From Gammaproteobacteria bacterium (GTDB lineage Bacteria > Pseudomonadota > Gammaproteobacteria > Xanthomonadales > SZUA-36): a stretch of 49,139 nucleotides of DNA. The DNA lies in the NCBI GenBank assembly GCA_024275935.1, contig JAJRYF010000112.1:1-49139 (forward strand), given 5' to 3'. Position 1 is the stretch's first letter; every line of letters begins with the position of its first letter. Position numbers and translations under genes: made by a program. The notes beneath the pieces were generated by a model, which was not told the DNA's origin, did no database searches, and was given only the letters and a program-made list of their open reading frames with translations. Shown in pieces: positions 33,958 to 42,469 of the stretch.

Positions 33958-33971
33958 TTGACCTCTATCAA
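33958..33971. promoter_or_regulatory. FNR-type binding site, right
   Basis: TTGAC-CTCT-ATCAA matches the FNR/ANR consensus TTGAT-N4-ATCAA at 9 of 10 defined positions. It is centred at 33964.5, 36 bp from the left box. The recognition-helix residues of the FNR encoded downstream (E, S, R in TETVSR) are those that read this sequence in E. coli FNR. Confidence 0.82.
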
Positions 33972-33993
33972 TTCATCAGTGTGGTTGAAGGCT

Positions 33994-33999
33994 TATATT
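33994..33999 (+). promoter_or_regulatory. -10 element of the rightward FNR promoter
   Basis: TATATT, 29.5 bp from the centre of the right FNR box, placing transcription start near 34006 at exactly -41.5 from the box centre. It drives the hemN-like gene and probably fnr. Confidence 0.75.
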
Positions 34000-34030
34000 T
34001 ATAAGCACACCTTTGCAATCCGCTAACATT

Positions 34031-35422
34031 ATGCAAACCAATAATTTAGATTCATGTTTTTTGCAACAGCCTTACCAAACGGGTTTCGGGTACACCTCCT
34101 ACCCCGCTGCTAAACAGTTCCAAACCGGCTTTGATGTCACTAATTATCAGCAACAGGCGCAGGCCAGCAATGATGAATTAATCCCCCTGCCATTGTCTGT
34201 TTATATTCACATCCCTTTTTGTGACTCCCTTTGCCATGACTGTGGCTGTAATAGCGAAGCAAGCCTGACCCCAGAGCAAACCGAACCATACTTGGCTGCT
34301 CTGCACAAAGAAATAGCGCTTCAATCTGCACTGTTTGACCCCGACAGAAAAGTGGTACAGCTATACATTGGTGGGGGCGCGCCCACATATTTATCTGACC
34401 TACAAATAACCGCGTTAATGTCACGCTTAGCTAAGCAATTTAACTTGCCCATGAAAAAAAAGCGTGAGTGGTCAATTGAGGTTGACCCACGCAAAGTTGA
34501 TCTTCAAAGAATCGACTTTTTGGCAGCCTCAGGGTTCAACTATCTGCGCCTGGAGGCTCAGGACTTCGACCCGCTAGTGCAACAAGCGATAAACCGCCTC
34601 CACCAAGCTGAGTACACTGCTAAGCTGATAGCTCGTGCGCGTGAGCAGGGGTTTCGGTCTGTTTCAGTCGAATTGATTTACGGCCTGCCACAACAATCCC
34701 CGGAAAGCTTTGCTGCCACTATTAGCACGGTTGCTCAAATGCTCCCAGACCGAATATCGGTATATAGTCGCAGTCACTTGAGCAGCCTATTTCCCCCTCA
34801 GCAAATGCATTCAGCTGACATACCAGGCCAAGAAACCGGGGCGCAGCCCTTAGAGCAGGTTATTCAGTATTTAAGTGCAGCCGGTTATCGACATCTAGGT
34901 ATGGCTCAGTTTGCGCTAGAAACCGATGAGCTTTGCCTGGCCCAAGACAAAAACCGCCTGCAGCGTAACTTACAGGGGTACACCACCAAGACGCAGTGCG
35001 AGTTACTCGGCCTTGGTTTCGGCGCAGTTGGCAGGGTGGGTAATTGTTGTGTGCAAAACTTTAAAGACCTTTCTATGTACCTGGGCAGCCTCGAAAAAGG
35101 CACGCTACCACTCGCTAAAGGGCTAGTCCTGCACGAGGAAGACCACCTGAGGAGAGCTGTTATTCAACAAATAATGTGTCAGGCTAATGTTGATTTTGCC
35201 GCTTTGTCCTATAAGTATCATATAGATTTTAAACAACATTTTGCTCTGGAAATTGAGATTCTGGAGCAATTAGCCAGCACTGGACTAATTAAAATAGATT
35301 CGGTTTCATTGAGTATAACCCCGCAAGGCTGGGCATTATTGCCAGCTATCGCCAGAATTTTCGACCAATACCTACAGCAGCAATATAAGCCGCTACCATT
35401 TCCCAGCATATTCTCTGATTGA
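34031..35422 (+). CDS. HemN-like radical SAM protein (oxygen-independent coproporphyrinogen III oxidase family, diverged)
   Basis: A 463-aa relative of HemN, which decarboxylates coproporphyrinogen III without oxygen. Aligned along its length: GYTSYPAAKQF, YIHIPFC-DSL-C-HD-C-GC, IEVDPRKVD, GFNYLRLEAQDF, LIYGLPQQSPESF and LQGYTTKTQCELLGLGFGAVGRVGNC. Several usually fixed sites differ from E. coli HemN: the aromatic residue before the last cluster cysteine (CYFC) is Asp (CHDC), GGGTPT is GGGAPT, MGVQDF is LEAQDF, and GMDHFA is GMAQFA. The cluster cysteines remain. It may be a repurposed paralogue. The ATG at 34031 is used; a TTG at 34013 is possible. Expression is likely anaerobic through the FNR box at 33958. 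Confidence 0.85.
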   Translation: MQTNNLDSCFLQQPYQTGFGYTSYPAAKQFQTGFDVTNYQQQAQASNDELIPLPLSVYIHIPFCDSLCHDCGCNSEASLTPEQTEPYLAALHKEIALQSALFDPDRKVVQLYIGGGAPTYLSDLQITALMSRLAKQFNLPMKKKREWSIEVDPRKVDLQRIDFLAASGFNYLRLEAQDFDPLVQQAINRLHQAEYTAKLIARAREQGFRSVSVELIYGLPQQSPESFAATISTVAQMLPDRISVYSRSHLSSLFPPQQMHSADIPGQETGAQPLEQVIQYLSAAGYRHLGMAQFALETDELCLAQDKNRLQRNLQGYTTKTQCELLGLGFGAVGRVGNCCVQNFKDLSMYLGSLEKGTLPLAKGLVLHEEDHLRRAVIQQIMCQANVDFAALSYKYHIDFKQHFALEIEILEQLASTGLIKIDSVSLSITPQGWALLPAIARIFDQYLQQQYKPLPFPSIFSD

Positions 35423-35476
35423 GCCAGAGGCAGATGTAGCATAAAATACCTTGAGTTGCAGGAAAATAGGTTTGCT

Positions 35477-36256
35477 ATGTCTGATCAACACCGTATAGGT
35501 GGTAATAAGCAAAGTCAAAAACCCGTGCTTACGCCGGTATCCCATGTTGCCTGCAGCAAGTGTGGTCTTGGTAAGCTCTGTATACCGGCAAGCATGGATG
35601 CACCTGATGTCAGCAAACTGGAAATGATTGTGCATAAATCCAGACCCTTGCAAAGCGGTGAGTTTCTGTACCGGGTTGGCGACCGTTTTGCTGATATCTA
35701 CGCCGTCCGCTCCGGCTGCTTTAAAACCTTTGTAGTCGATGCTGCAGGCCGCGAACAAGTTCTGGGATTTCACCTGCCAGGCGAGCTATTGGGTCTTGAG
35801 GCAATCTATCAGGGTATCAATATCAGCAATGCCGAGGCCCTAGGTACTAGTAGTGTATGCAGATTACACTATGACGATGTAACTCGGCTTTCGCAACAAG
35901 TACCAGAGCTACAAGCACATATGTTCAGGCTCCTTAGCCAGCGAATTTCAGAATTATCTGCGGCCGCCGCCGACCATACCGCAGATGAGCGCATGGCTGA
36001 GTTCTTATTAAGCCTGGCCGCTCGCTTTAAAGAGCGCGGCTACTCCTCAAAAGAGTTTAATCTGGCAATGTCACGAGCCGATATTGCTAATTACCTGCGC
36101 CTGGCGACGGAAACTGTTAGCCGAGTATTGGCGCGGTTCCAGAAGAAAAAACTAATCCGGGTTGAGCGCAAGCTGGTAGAGTTGCTAGATAAAGATGCAC
36201 TATCCAGGCTTGCCGGGAGCACAAATGAAAGCAATACTACGCTTGGTGCCCTATAA
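35477..36256 (+). CDS. fnr: FNR/ANR oxygen-sensing transcription regulator
   Basis: A 259-aa CRP/FNR-family regulator with an oxygen-labile [4Fe-4S] cluster. The four cluster cysteines are visible: C26, C29, C35 (CSKCGLGKLC) and C128 (SSVC). A cyclic-nucleotide-type sensory domain (about 45-150), dimer helix and helix-turn-helix follow; the recognition helix ATETVSRVLARF carries the E-S-R trio that reads TTGAT half-sites. The ATG at 35477 is preceded by AGGAAAATAGG. It lies 54 bp after the hemN-like gene and may share its FNR-dependent promoter, giving autoregulation. The same hemN-anr order occurs in Pseudomonas. Confidence 0.94.
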   Translation: MSDQHRIGGNKQSQKPVLTPVSHVACSKCGLGKLCIPASMDAPDVSKLEMIVHKSRPLQSGEFLYRVGDRFADIYAVRSGCFKTFVVDAAGREQVLGFHLPGELLGLEAIYQGINISNAEALGTSSVCRLHYDDVTRLSQQVPELQAHMFRLLSQRISELSAAAADHTADERMAEFLLSLAARFKERGYSSKEFNLAMSRADIANYLRLATETVSRVLARFQKKKLIRVERKLVELLDKDALSRLAGSTNESNTTLGAL

Positions 36257-36300
36257 GAAATAATTTTTCATCATTAATCGAAAACCCTAGCGGGACTTTT

Positions 36301-38079
36301 ATGAATAAAACTGATACCAATAACCCGGACTATTTTCACCGTGTCGTCGACTGTCAATGGGCATGCCCAGCGCATACCGATGTTCCAGAGTATATTCGGT
36401 TAATTTCCCAGGGGCGTTTTACCGATGCTTATATGGTAAACCGCCACAGCAATGTCTTCCCGGGAATATTGGGGCGGGTGTGTGACCGACCGTGCGAGCC
36501 TGCCTGCAGGCGCGGCAGGATAGAGGAAAAGCCGGTTGCTATATGTCGACTAAAACGGGTCTGCGCAGATAATAAAGATGATATTACGCAACGACTACCC
36601 GCAATCCCTGCGGCCAAAAACGGCAAAAAAATTGCCTTGGTAGGCGCGGGCTGTGCCTCCCTTGCGGTTGCCAATGACCTGATGCCGTTGGGTTATGAAT
36701 GCACAATTTTCGAAGCTCATTCAGTCCCTGGCGGACTAATGCGCTTCAACATCCCTTCTTTCAGGCTACCAATTGAAGTGCTAAGCGAGGAGATTGACTA
36801 CATTGTCAACATGGGCGTAGATTTACGCCTCAATAGCCCAATTGAAAGCCTTAGCGCCCTAATGAAAGATGGCTATGATGCCATTTTTGTTGGCTCAGGA
36901 GCACCAAAAGCCAAAGATCTAAGCCTGCCAGGCAGAGAAATAGATGACAATATCCATCTTGGTATCGACTGGTTAAAATCAGTGGCTTTTGAGCATATCG
37001 AAAGCATTGGCGAAAAGGTCTTGATCATTGGGGTCGGTAATACTGCCATGGATTGCTGCCGTACCTCTTTGAGGCTTGGGGCCAAAGATGTAAAAGTTAT
37101 GGCACGCAAGCCTCGACAATTCTTCAAAGCCTCTGACTGGGAGCTGGAAGATGCTGAAGAAGAGCTGGTAGAGATTGTAGTTAATCACTCCCCCCGTGAA
37201 TTTGTAATCGAAAATGGCAAGCTCTGCGGAATGATTTTTGACCTGATGGAGTATGAGATAGATTCAAGCGGGCGCATAACTGAATCTCGCGTAACCGGTG
37301 AAGCCACCATCCCATGTGACGATGTAATCTTGGCAATTGGCCAGGAAAATGCCTTCCCTTGGATTGATGATGCTGCCGGGATTAACTTTAACAAATGGGA
37401 TGAACCTGAAGTTGATGAAGATAACTTCCAGTCTAATGTTGACGGAGTATTTTTTGGTGGTGATGCCGCGTTTGGCCCGAAAAACATCATTTGGGCGGTT
37501 GAACATGGTCATCAGGCAGCTATTTCTATCCACCAGTACTGCCAGGGCATGTCTATAGATGAGCGCCCGGCAGATGGGATTACTCTAGTCAGCCAGAAAA
37601 TGGGCATGCATGAGTGGAGTTTTCATAATCAGTTCAACCCTGCCAGTCGCAGGCAGATGCAGCATGTAGACTTGGTGCAGCGCTTCAAGGATCTGGACAC
37701 AGAAGTAGAGCTTGGCTTTAGCCCTGAGCAAATAGCCACAGAGGTAGAACGCTGTCTTAATTGTGATATCCAAACCATATTTACTGAAAACCTTTGCATT
37801 GAATGCGATGCCTGTGTGGATATATGCCCCACTAACTGTATTACCTTCACCACCATGGAGTCGGATGAGGCGCTTCTGCGGAAAAAACTTAAAGCTCCGG
37901 CAGAAGACCTGGGTCAGGCGTTAATGGTCTCCGGGGAATTAATTCAAACAGCCAGGGTGATGGTAAAAGACGAAAACCTTTGTGTGCATTGCAGCCTTTG
38001 TGCTGAACGCTGCCCAACGGCTGCCTGGGATATGCAGAAATCATCCCTCTTTCACCCCCACGCACCAGATCAGGATTGA
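36301..38079 (+). CDS. Flavo-iron-sulfur NAD(P)H oxidoreductase subunit (KorC-like / glutamate synthase small subunit family)
   Basis: A 592-aa electron-transfer protein. Residues 15-90 form a cluster-binding helical domain (C18, C22, C61, C65, C69). Residues 108-470 form the two-dinucleotide domain of glutamate synthase small subunit/NfnL type: FAD loop GAGCASLAVAND (115-126) and NAD(P) loop VLIIGVGNTAMDCC. The C-terminus carries two [4Fe-4S] ferredoxin motifs (CIECDACVDICPTNC and CVHCSLCAERCP) preceded by a further CLNCD. It overlaps the next gene by four bases. It should move electrons between the KorAB oxidoreductase and NAD(P). Confidence 0.85.
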   Translation: MNKTDTNNPDYFHRVVDCQWACPAHTDVPEYIRLISQGRFTDAYMVNRHSNVFPGILGRVCDRPCEPACRRGRIEEKPVAICRLKRVCADNKDDITQRLPAIPAAKNGKKIALVGAGCASLAVANDLMPLGYECTIFEAHSVPGGLMRFNIPSFRLPIEVLSEEIDYIVNMGVDLRLNSPIESLSALMKDGYDAIFVGSGAPKAKDLSLPGREIDDNIHLGIDWLKSVAFEHIESIGEKVLIIGVGNTAMDCCRTSLRLGAKDVKVMARKPRQFFKASDWELEDAEEELVEIVVNHSPREFVIENGKLCGMIFDLMEYEIDSSGRITESRVTGEATIPCDDVILAIGQENAFPWIDDAAGINFNKWDEPEVDEDNFQSNVDGVFFGGDAAFGPKNIIWAVEHGHQAAISIHQYCQGMSIDERPADGITLVSQKMGMHEWSFHNQFNPASRRQMQHVDLVQRFKDLDTEVELGFSPEQIATEVERCLNCDIQTIFTENLCIECDACVDICPTNCITFTTMESDEALLRKKLKAPAEDLGQALMVSGELIQTARVMVKDENLCVHCSLCAERCPTAAWDMQKSSLFHPHAPDQD

Positions 38080-39902
38080 ACCACACTATGGCTGCTACGC
38101 AAAACCATATAAATGACTTTGTAGTTAAAATATCTACCGTAAATGGCACTGGCTCGGCCAGCGCCAACGGCCTGCTAATGAAGGCTATTTTTCGTTCCGG
38201 GGTTCCGGTTTCGGGCAAAAACCTGTTTCCTTCTAATATCCAGGGGCTACCCACTTGGTATGTAATTCGAGCTAACCAAAATGGCTGGCTGGGCTTTTCC
38301 GAAAAGGTCAATTTAATGATAGCCATGAATGCCCAGACCTATCAGAAGGACCTGGCAATGGTTAGCCCCGGCGGCTATCTGCTGTATGACAACACCTGGC
38401 CGCGCGATAAAAGCCTGCACCGCGACGATATCACCACTCTGGGTATTCCGCTATCGCAGATGGTAAATGATCACTTTGATAAAGCCAGAATTCGCATATT
38501 GATGAAAAACATCGCCTATGTGGGGGCAGTTTGTGCTCTCTTAAATATTGATCTGGCCATTGTAAATACCTTGCTGGAAGAAACCTTTGCCAGCAAACCT
38601 AAGCTAATACCCGGCAACCTTGAGGCTATTCACTTAGGTTACGACTATGTGCGTGAACATATCAATAATCCCCTGCCATTTCATATTCAGCCAGGTGCTG
38701 GCACTGCTGAGTCAGTTTTAATTGAAGGCAATACGGCAACCGGGCTTGGCTGTGTTTATGCTGGCGCCACCGTTGGTGCCTGGTATCCAATTACCCCTTC
38801 AACCGGAGTAATGGATGCGTTCAAGAAGTATTGTCAGCAGTTTAGGGTTGCTGAAGATGGCAAAAATCGCTACTGCATAATTCAAGCCGAGGATGAGTTG
38901 GCTGCCGCCGGTATGGCAATTAGTGCTAACTGGGCAGGCGCCAGATCCTTTACCCCGACCTCTGGCCCGGGCATCTCCTTGATGAGCGAGTTTATCGGGC
39001 TGGCTTATTACGCCGAGATTCCCGTCGTATTTATAGATATTCAGCGTACCGGCCCATCAACCGGCATGCCAACCCGTACCCAGCAGTGCGATTTATTGTT
39101 GGCAGCTTACGCCTCCCACGGCGATACCCGTCACCCAATTTTACTGCCCGCCGACCCGAATGAATGTTTCCACATGGCAATTGCAGCTTTTGACCTAACT
39201 GAGCGCCTGCAAACACCAGTGTTTCTGCTTTCCGACCTAGATATAGGCATGAATGACTGGATGGTAGAAGAAATCAAATTTGATGAAAACTATAGCCCTG
39301 ATCGTGGCAAAGTATTAAGTGATCAAGATCTGGAAAATGTAGAAAATTTCTACCGTTTCGATGATCCTGATGGTGATGGTATTCCTTACCGTACCTACCC
39401 TGGCAGCAGCCGCAAGGGTGTCTATTTTGTGCGCGGCTCCGGACATAACCGTTTTGGGAAATACACCGAAGATAGTGACGAATACCAACAGGTAATTGAC
39501 CGCTTACTGGTGAAGTGGGAGACTGCCAAAAAGCTGATGCCAGCGCCTTTGTTACAACCTGCCAAGCAGTCAACCACTATCGGCATGATCGCCTACGGTT
39601 CCTCCGATGACGCTGCCAGAGAGGCGTTGTCAAACTTGGCTGCAGAGGACATTTACATCGATTACCTGCGCTTGCGGGCCTTTCCGTTCAACCATGATCT
39701 AACCGATTTTATTGACCAGCACGACACAATTTTAGTGGTAGAACAAAACCGTGATGCGCAAATGCGCTCCCTGATAAAACTGGAAACCGAGGTAAGCCCC
39801 AGCAAGCTGCTACCAGTACTTTACTACGCTGGCATGCCAATTTCGGCTGAAAGCATTTATCGAGAAACCAAAGCCCAACTAGCCCAGGCGGTGAGTGTAT
39901 GA
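38076..39902 (+). CDS. korA: 2-oxoacid:acceptor oxidoreductase, fused gamma-alpha subunit (KorA-like)
   Basis: A 608-aa subunit of the 2-oxoglutarate/pyruvate:ferredoxin oxidoreductase family. Residues 10-190 are the gamma domain (GTGSASANGLLMKAIFRSGVPVSGKNLFPSNIQG). Residues 215-600 are the alpha domain: GNTATGLGCVYAGATVGAWYPITPSTGVMDAF, QAEDELAAAGMAISANWAGARSFTPTSGPGISLMSE and RTGPSTGMPTRTQQ, the usual CoA/TPP-side motifs of 2-oxoglutarate types. The gene overlaps neighbours on both sides by four bases. Substrate is inferred as 2-oxoglutarate from fusion type and partner; other 2-oxoacids remain possible. Confidence 0.85.
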   Translation: MNHTMAATQNHINDFVVKISTVNGTGSASANGLLMKAIFRSGVPVSGKNLFPSNIQGLPTWYVIRANQNGWLGFSEKVNLMIAMNAQTYQKDLAMVSPGGYLLYDNTWPRDKSLHRDDITTLGIPLSQMVNDHFDKARIRILMKNIAYVGAVCALLNIDLAIVNTLLEETFASKPKLIPGNLEAIHLGYDYVREHINNPLPFHIQPGAGTAESVLIEGNTATGLGCVYAGATVGAWYPITPSTGVMDAFKKYCQQFRVAEDGKNRYCIIQAEDELAAAGMAISANWAGARSFTPTSGPGISLMSEFIGLAYYAEIPVVFIDIQRTGPSTGMPTRTQQCDLLLAAYASHGDTRHPILLPADPNECFHMAIAAFDLTERLQTPVFLLSDLDIGMNDWMVEEIKFDENYSPDRGKVLSDQDLENVENFYRFDDPDGDGIPYRTYPGSSRKGVYFVRGSGHNRFGKYTEDSDEYQQVIDRLLVKWETAKKLMPAPLLQPAKQSTTIGMIAYGSSDDAAREALSNLAAEDIYIDYLRLRAFPFNHDLTDFIDQHDTILVVEQNRDAQMRSLIKLETEVSPSKLLPVLYYAGMPISAESIYRETKAQLAQAVSV

Positions 39903-40954
39903 CATATATAGCCAAACCTGTAATCGACTTCCCAGGGTTAAGCAAAAACCAACTGGGCCTAACTTTGCGCGATTATGAAGGGGTGATTTCCACGCTTTGT
40001 GCCGGTTGCGGGCATGACTCCATCACCGCAGCTATTGTGCAGGCTTTCTGGGAACTAGATGCCAAACCTGAGGAAGTAATTAAAATTTCCGGCATTGGTT
40101 GCTCCAGTAAAACCCCGGCATATTTCCTCAGTGGCTCACACGGCTTTAATTCTGTACATGGGCGCATGCCCTCGATAGCAACCGGGGCTATGGCCGCTAA
40201 CCGAAATTTTTACTGTATTGGCCTTTCTGGTGATGGTGATTCTCTTTCTATTGGCATGGGTCAGTTCGCCCATGTTATCCGCCGTAATTTAAATATGCTC
40301 TATATTATAGAAAATAACGGCGTTTATGGCCTCACCAAGGGCCAATTTTCAGCCGCGGCTGATCCCGGTAGTACCAGCAAGGGTGGCGAAGTAAATCATC
40401 TGCAGGCAATTGACCCGGTGGCCACCGCGATCACTCTTGGCGGCAGTTTCGCTGCCCGTAGTTTCTCCGGCGATAAAGAGCAGCTAGTGCCGTTAATCAA
40501 AGCTGGTTTGAAGCACCGAGGCTGTGCAATTTTGGATGTGATTTCTCCCTGCGTCACATTTAACAACCACCCTGGGTCTACCAAAAGTTATGAGCATGTT
40601 CGTGAGTTCTATCACCCGGCTATACATACCGACTTTGTTCCTCCCAGTGAAGAAATTAAAACCGCTTACAAAGAGGGAGAAATAATGCCGGTAGAGCTGC
40701 ACGATGGCAGCACTTTATTATTGAAAAAAGTTAATGATAAATATAACCCAAAGTCACGCCAAAAAGCCTTGCACTATCTGGAAAAGCACCGCTTAAAACA
40801 GCATATAGTGACCGGCCTGCTATATGTGAACGAAGACTTACCAACCATGCATCAAGCAAATGAAAGCATTGATGAGGCACTGGTAAACCAGGACTATAAA
40901 GTCCTCAACCCGGGTGTTGATGCGCTACGCAAGCTACAACAAAAAATGCGGTGA
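39899..40954 (+). CDS. korB: 2-oxoacid:acceptor oxidoreductase, beta subunit (KorB-like)
   Basis: A 351-aa TPP-binding subunit. It has STLCAGCGHDSI (cluster cysteines C34 and C37), KISGIGCSSKTP (C68), the TPP-Mg motif GLSGDGDSLSIGMGQFAHVIRRN and IIENNGVYGLTKGQFSA. It catalyses oxidative decarboxylation of the 2-oxoacid to acyl-CoA and passes electrons through its cluster. About 40 C-terminal residues beyond the core are charged. It overlaps the next gene by GTGA. Confidence 0.88.
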   Translation: MTYIAKPVIDFPGLSKNQLGLTLRDYEGVISTLCAGCGHDSITAAIVQAFWELDAKPEEVIKISGIGCSSKTPAYFLSGSHGFNSVHGRMPSIATGAMAANRNFYCIGLSGDGDSLSIGMGQFAHVIRRNLNMLYIIENNGVYGLTKGQFSAAADPGSTSKGGEVNHLQAIDPVATAITLGGSFAARSFSGDKEQLVPLIKAGLKHRGCAILDVISPCVTFNNHPGSTKSYEHVREFYHPAIHTDFVPPSEEIKTAYKEGEIMPVELHDGSTLLLKKVNDKYNPKSRQKALHYLEKHRLKQHIVTGLLYVNEDLPTMHQANESIDEALVNQDYKVLNPGVDALRKLQQKMR

Positions 40955-41628
40955 ATAAACCAGTTAAAAATAGCCACAGCCTTTACTCGTTCGGTGAGGA
41001 GCTGGCTAATGCTGTTACCCATGGTATTGGGGCAGTGCTAGGGATAGCTGCCCTGATAGCCATGGTGCTGCTGGCGCTTACCCAAGATGATCCCGTTCGT
41101 CTCGGGTCTGCCATTGCCTATGGTATAAGCCTGGTTCTGCTGTATTTAGCCTCCACGCTATACCACTCAGTTCCCGGAGAAAAAGCCAAGAACTTCTTCC
41201 AAAAGCTCGATCATGCAGCTATTTATATATTAATTGCCGGTACCTACACCCCGGTATTGCTAATCAGCATGGCCGGCACCTGGGGCAATACCCTGATGGT
41301 AATAGTCTGGTCAATTGCCGTATTTGGGGTGTTTTTCAAGTTTTTCCTGCACGACCGCTTTGAGAAACTTTCCCTGTTTAGCTATATCACTATGGGTTGG
41401 ATAATTGTACTGGCTGGCTCTGAGCTAATTGTTCGGGTCCCTCTTGGCGGGCTGCTGTTCCTGTTTGCAGGCGGCCTAGCATACACCCTTGGTACAATCT
41501 TTTACGCCAATGACCGCATCCCTTATAACCATGCTATCTGGCATCTGTTTGTATTGGCTGGCAGCGTGTTTCATTTTATCGCTATCTTTTACTATGTTAT
41601 GCCTGTCCCTGGAGTACCTACCGTATGA
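40951..41628 (+). CDS. Hemolysin III-like (TrhA/YqfA, PAQR) membrane protein
   Basis: A 225-aa protein with seven hydrophobic segments. PAQR motifs are visible: SFGEELANAVTHGIGAVLG at the N-terminus, LYLASTLYHSVPGEKAKNFFQKLDHAAIYILIAGTYTPVLL (with S-x3-H and D/H metal ligands), and PYNHAIWHLFVLAGSVFHFIAIF with the final H-x3-H pair. Bacterial members affect membrane energetics and lipid homeostasis. The start is GTG at 40951, overlapping the korB stop, so it is coupled to the operon. Confidence 0.9.
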   Translation: MNKPVKNSHSLYSFGEELANAVTHGIGAVLGIAALIAMVLLALTQDDPVRLGSAIAYGISLVLLYLASTLYHSVPGEKAKNFFQKLDHAAIYILIAGTYTPVLLISMAGTWGNTLMVIVWSIAVFGVFFKFFLHDRFEKLSLFSYITMGWIIVLAGSELIVRVPLGGLLFLFAGGLAYTLGTIFYANDRIPYNHAIWHLFVLAGSVFHFIAIFYYVMPVPGVPTV

Positions 41629-41828
41629 GCGACAAACGCCTGACTGAACTGGAAACTCGTCTCGACTTTCAAGATGATGTCATCGAGAAGCTCAATACTG
41701 TGCTAATTGCTCAACAGCAGCAGATTGAAAAATTAGATGCTATTAGTAAAGGCCTGGCTGATCGCATGCACAACCTGGCTGAAGCAGATAACAGTGAATC
41801 TGAATCAGAGGTTCCACCGCATTACTAA
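41625..41828 (+). CDS. slyX: SlyX-like protein
   Basis: A 67-aa coiled-coil protein: heptad pattern ELETRLDFQDDVIEKLNTVLIAQQQQIEKLDAISKGLADR, and the conserved PPHY end. SlyX is widespread in gammaproteobacteria, function unknown. Overlaps the previous gene by ATGA. Confidence 0.88.
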   Translation: MSDKRLTELETRLDFQDDVIEKLNTVLIAQQQQIEKLDAISKGLADRMHNLAEADNSESESEVPPHY

Positions 41829-41944
41829 TAGCCGCTGACTACCGCAGCTATAGTAATTTTCAACCCAAAGCAACACTCAAGAATGTTATTCTGAGCCTGT
41901 TGTTTCAAGTTTAACCATCAACCATTTAATTATTGGAGTTTAAT

Positions 41945-42469
41945 ATGTCTAGACAAGTCCCTGAAGTTACTTTTATGACCCGCGTGCGCGATGAAGGCGT
42001 GGACGGCGAAAACCCTTACCGCTGGCAGCCATTAAGCAGTGGCGATCTTTTTAAGGACAAGAATATTGTCTTGTTCGCCCTACCAGGTGCTTTTACACCA
42101 ACCTGCTCCAGCACTCATCTACCTGGCTATGAAGCCAAATTTCAAGAACTAAAAGACCAAGGTGTAGATGAAGTCTGGTGTCTGAGCGTGAATGATGCCT
42201 TTGTTATGCATCATTGGGGTATCAGCCAGAAATCTGAAAATGTACGCCTGTTACCAGATGGCAGTGGTGAGTTTTCACGCCAAATGGGCATGCTGGTCAA
42301 CAAAGACAATGTCGGTTTCGGAGATCGCTCATGGCGCTATTCTATGTATGTGGAAAACGGAGAAATTGTGAAGGTATTCTCTGAAGAAGGCCAAGAAGAC
42401 AATTGCCCAACCGACCCGTTTGAAGTATCGGATGCCGATACCATGCTTAATTGGCTCAAGTCCCGCTAA
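41945..42469 (+). CDS. Peroxiredoxin (Prx5 type)
   Basis: A 174-aa peroxiredoxin of the Prx5 (AhpE/hybrid) group. It shows LFALPGAFTPTCSSTHLPGY with the peroxidatic Cys at residue 54, CLSVNDAFVMHHWG, and MGMLVNKDNVGFGDRSWRYSMYVENG. The glutaredoxin domain found in some family members is absent, so a separate thiol donor is needed. The ATG at 41945 has GGAG seven bases upstream. No OxyR site was recognised. Confidence 0.92.
   Translation: MSRQVPEVTFMTRVRDEGVDGENPYRWQPLSSGDLFKDKNIVLFALPGAFTPTCSSTHLPGYEAKFQELKDQGVDEVWCLSVNDAFVMHHWGISQKSENVRLLPDGSGEFSRQMGMLVNKDNVGFGDRSWRYSMYVENGEIVKVFSEEGQEDNCPTDPFEVSDADTMLNWLKSR

Noticed and set aside
33922-33971. A single FNR promoter serving only the hemN-like gene with the left box as an upstream helper site
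   Set aside because: Possible, but the left box has no matching rightward -10 at class II spacing, whereas it has an exact one leftward.
36301-38079. Glutamate synthase small subunit (GltD)
   Set aside because: The fold is shared, but the extra C-terminal ferredoxin motifs and overlap with korAB point to an electron-transfer subunit of that complex; no gltB is nearby.
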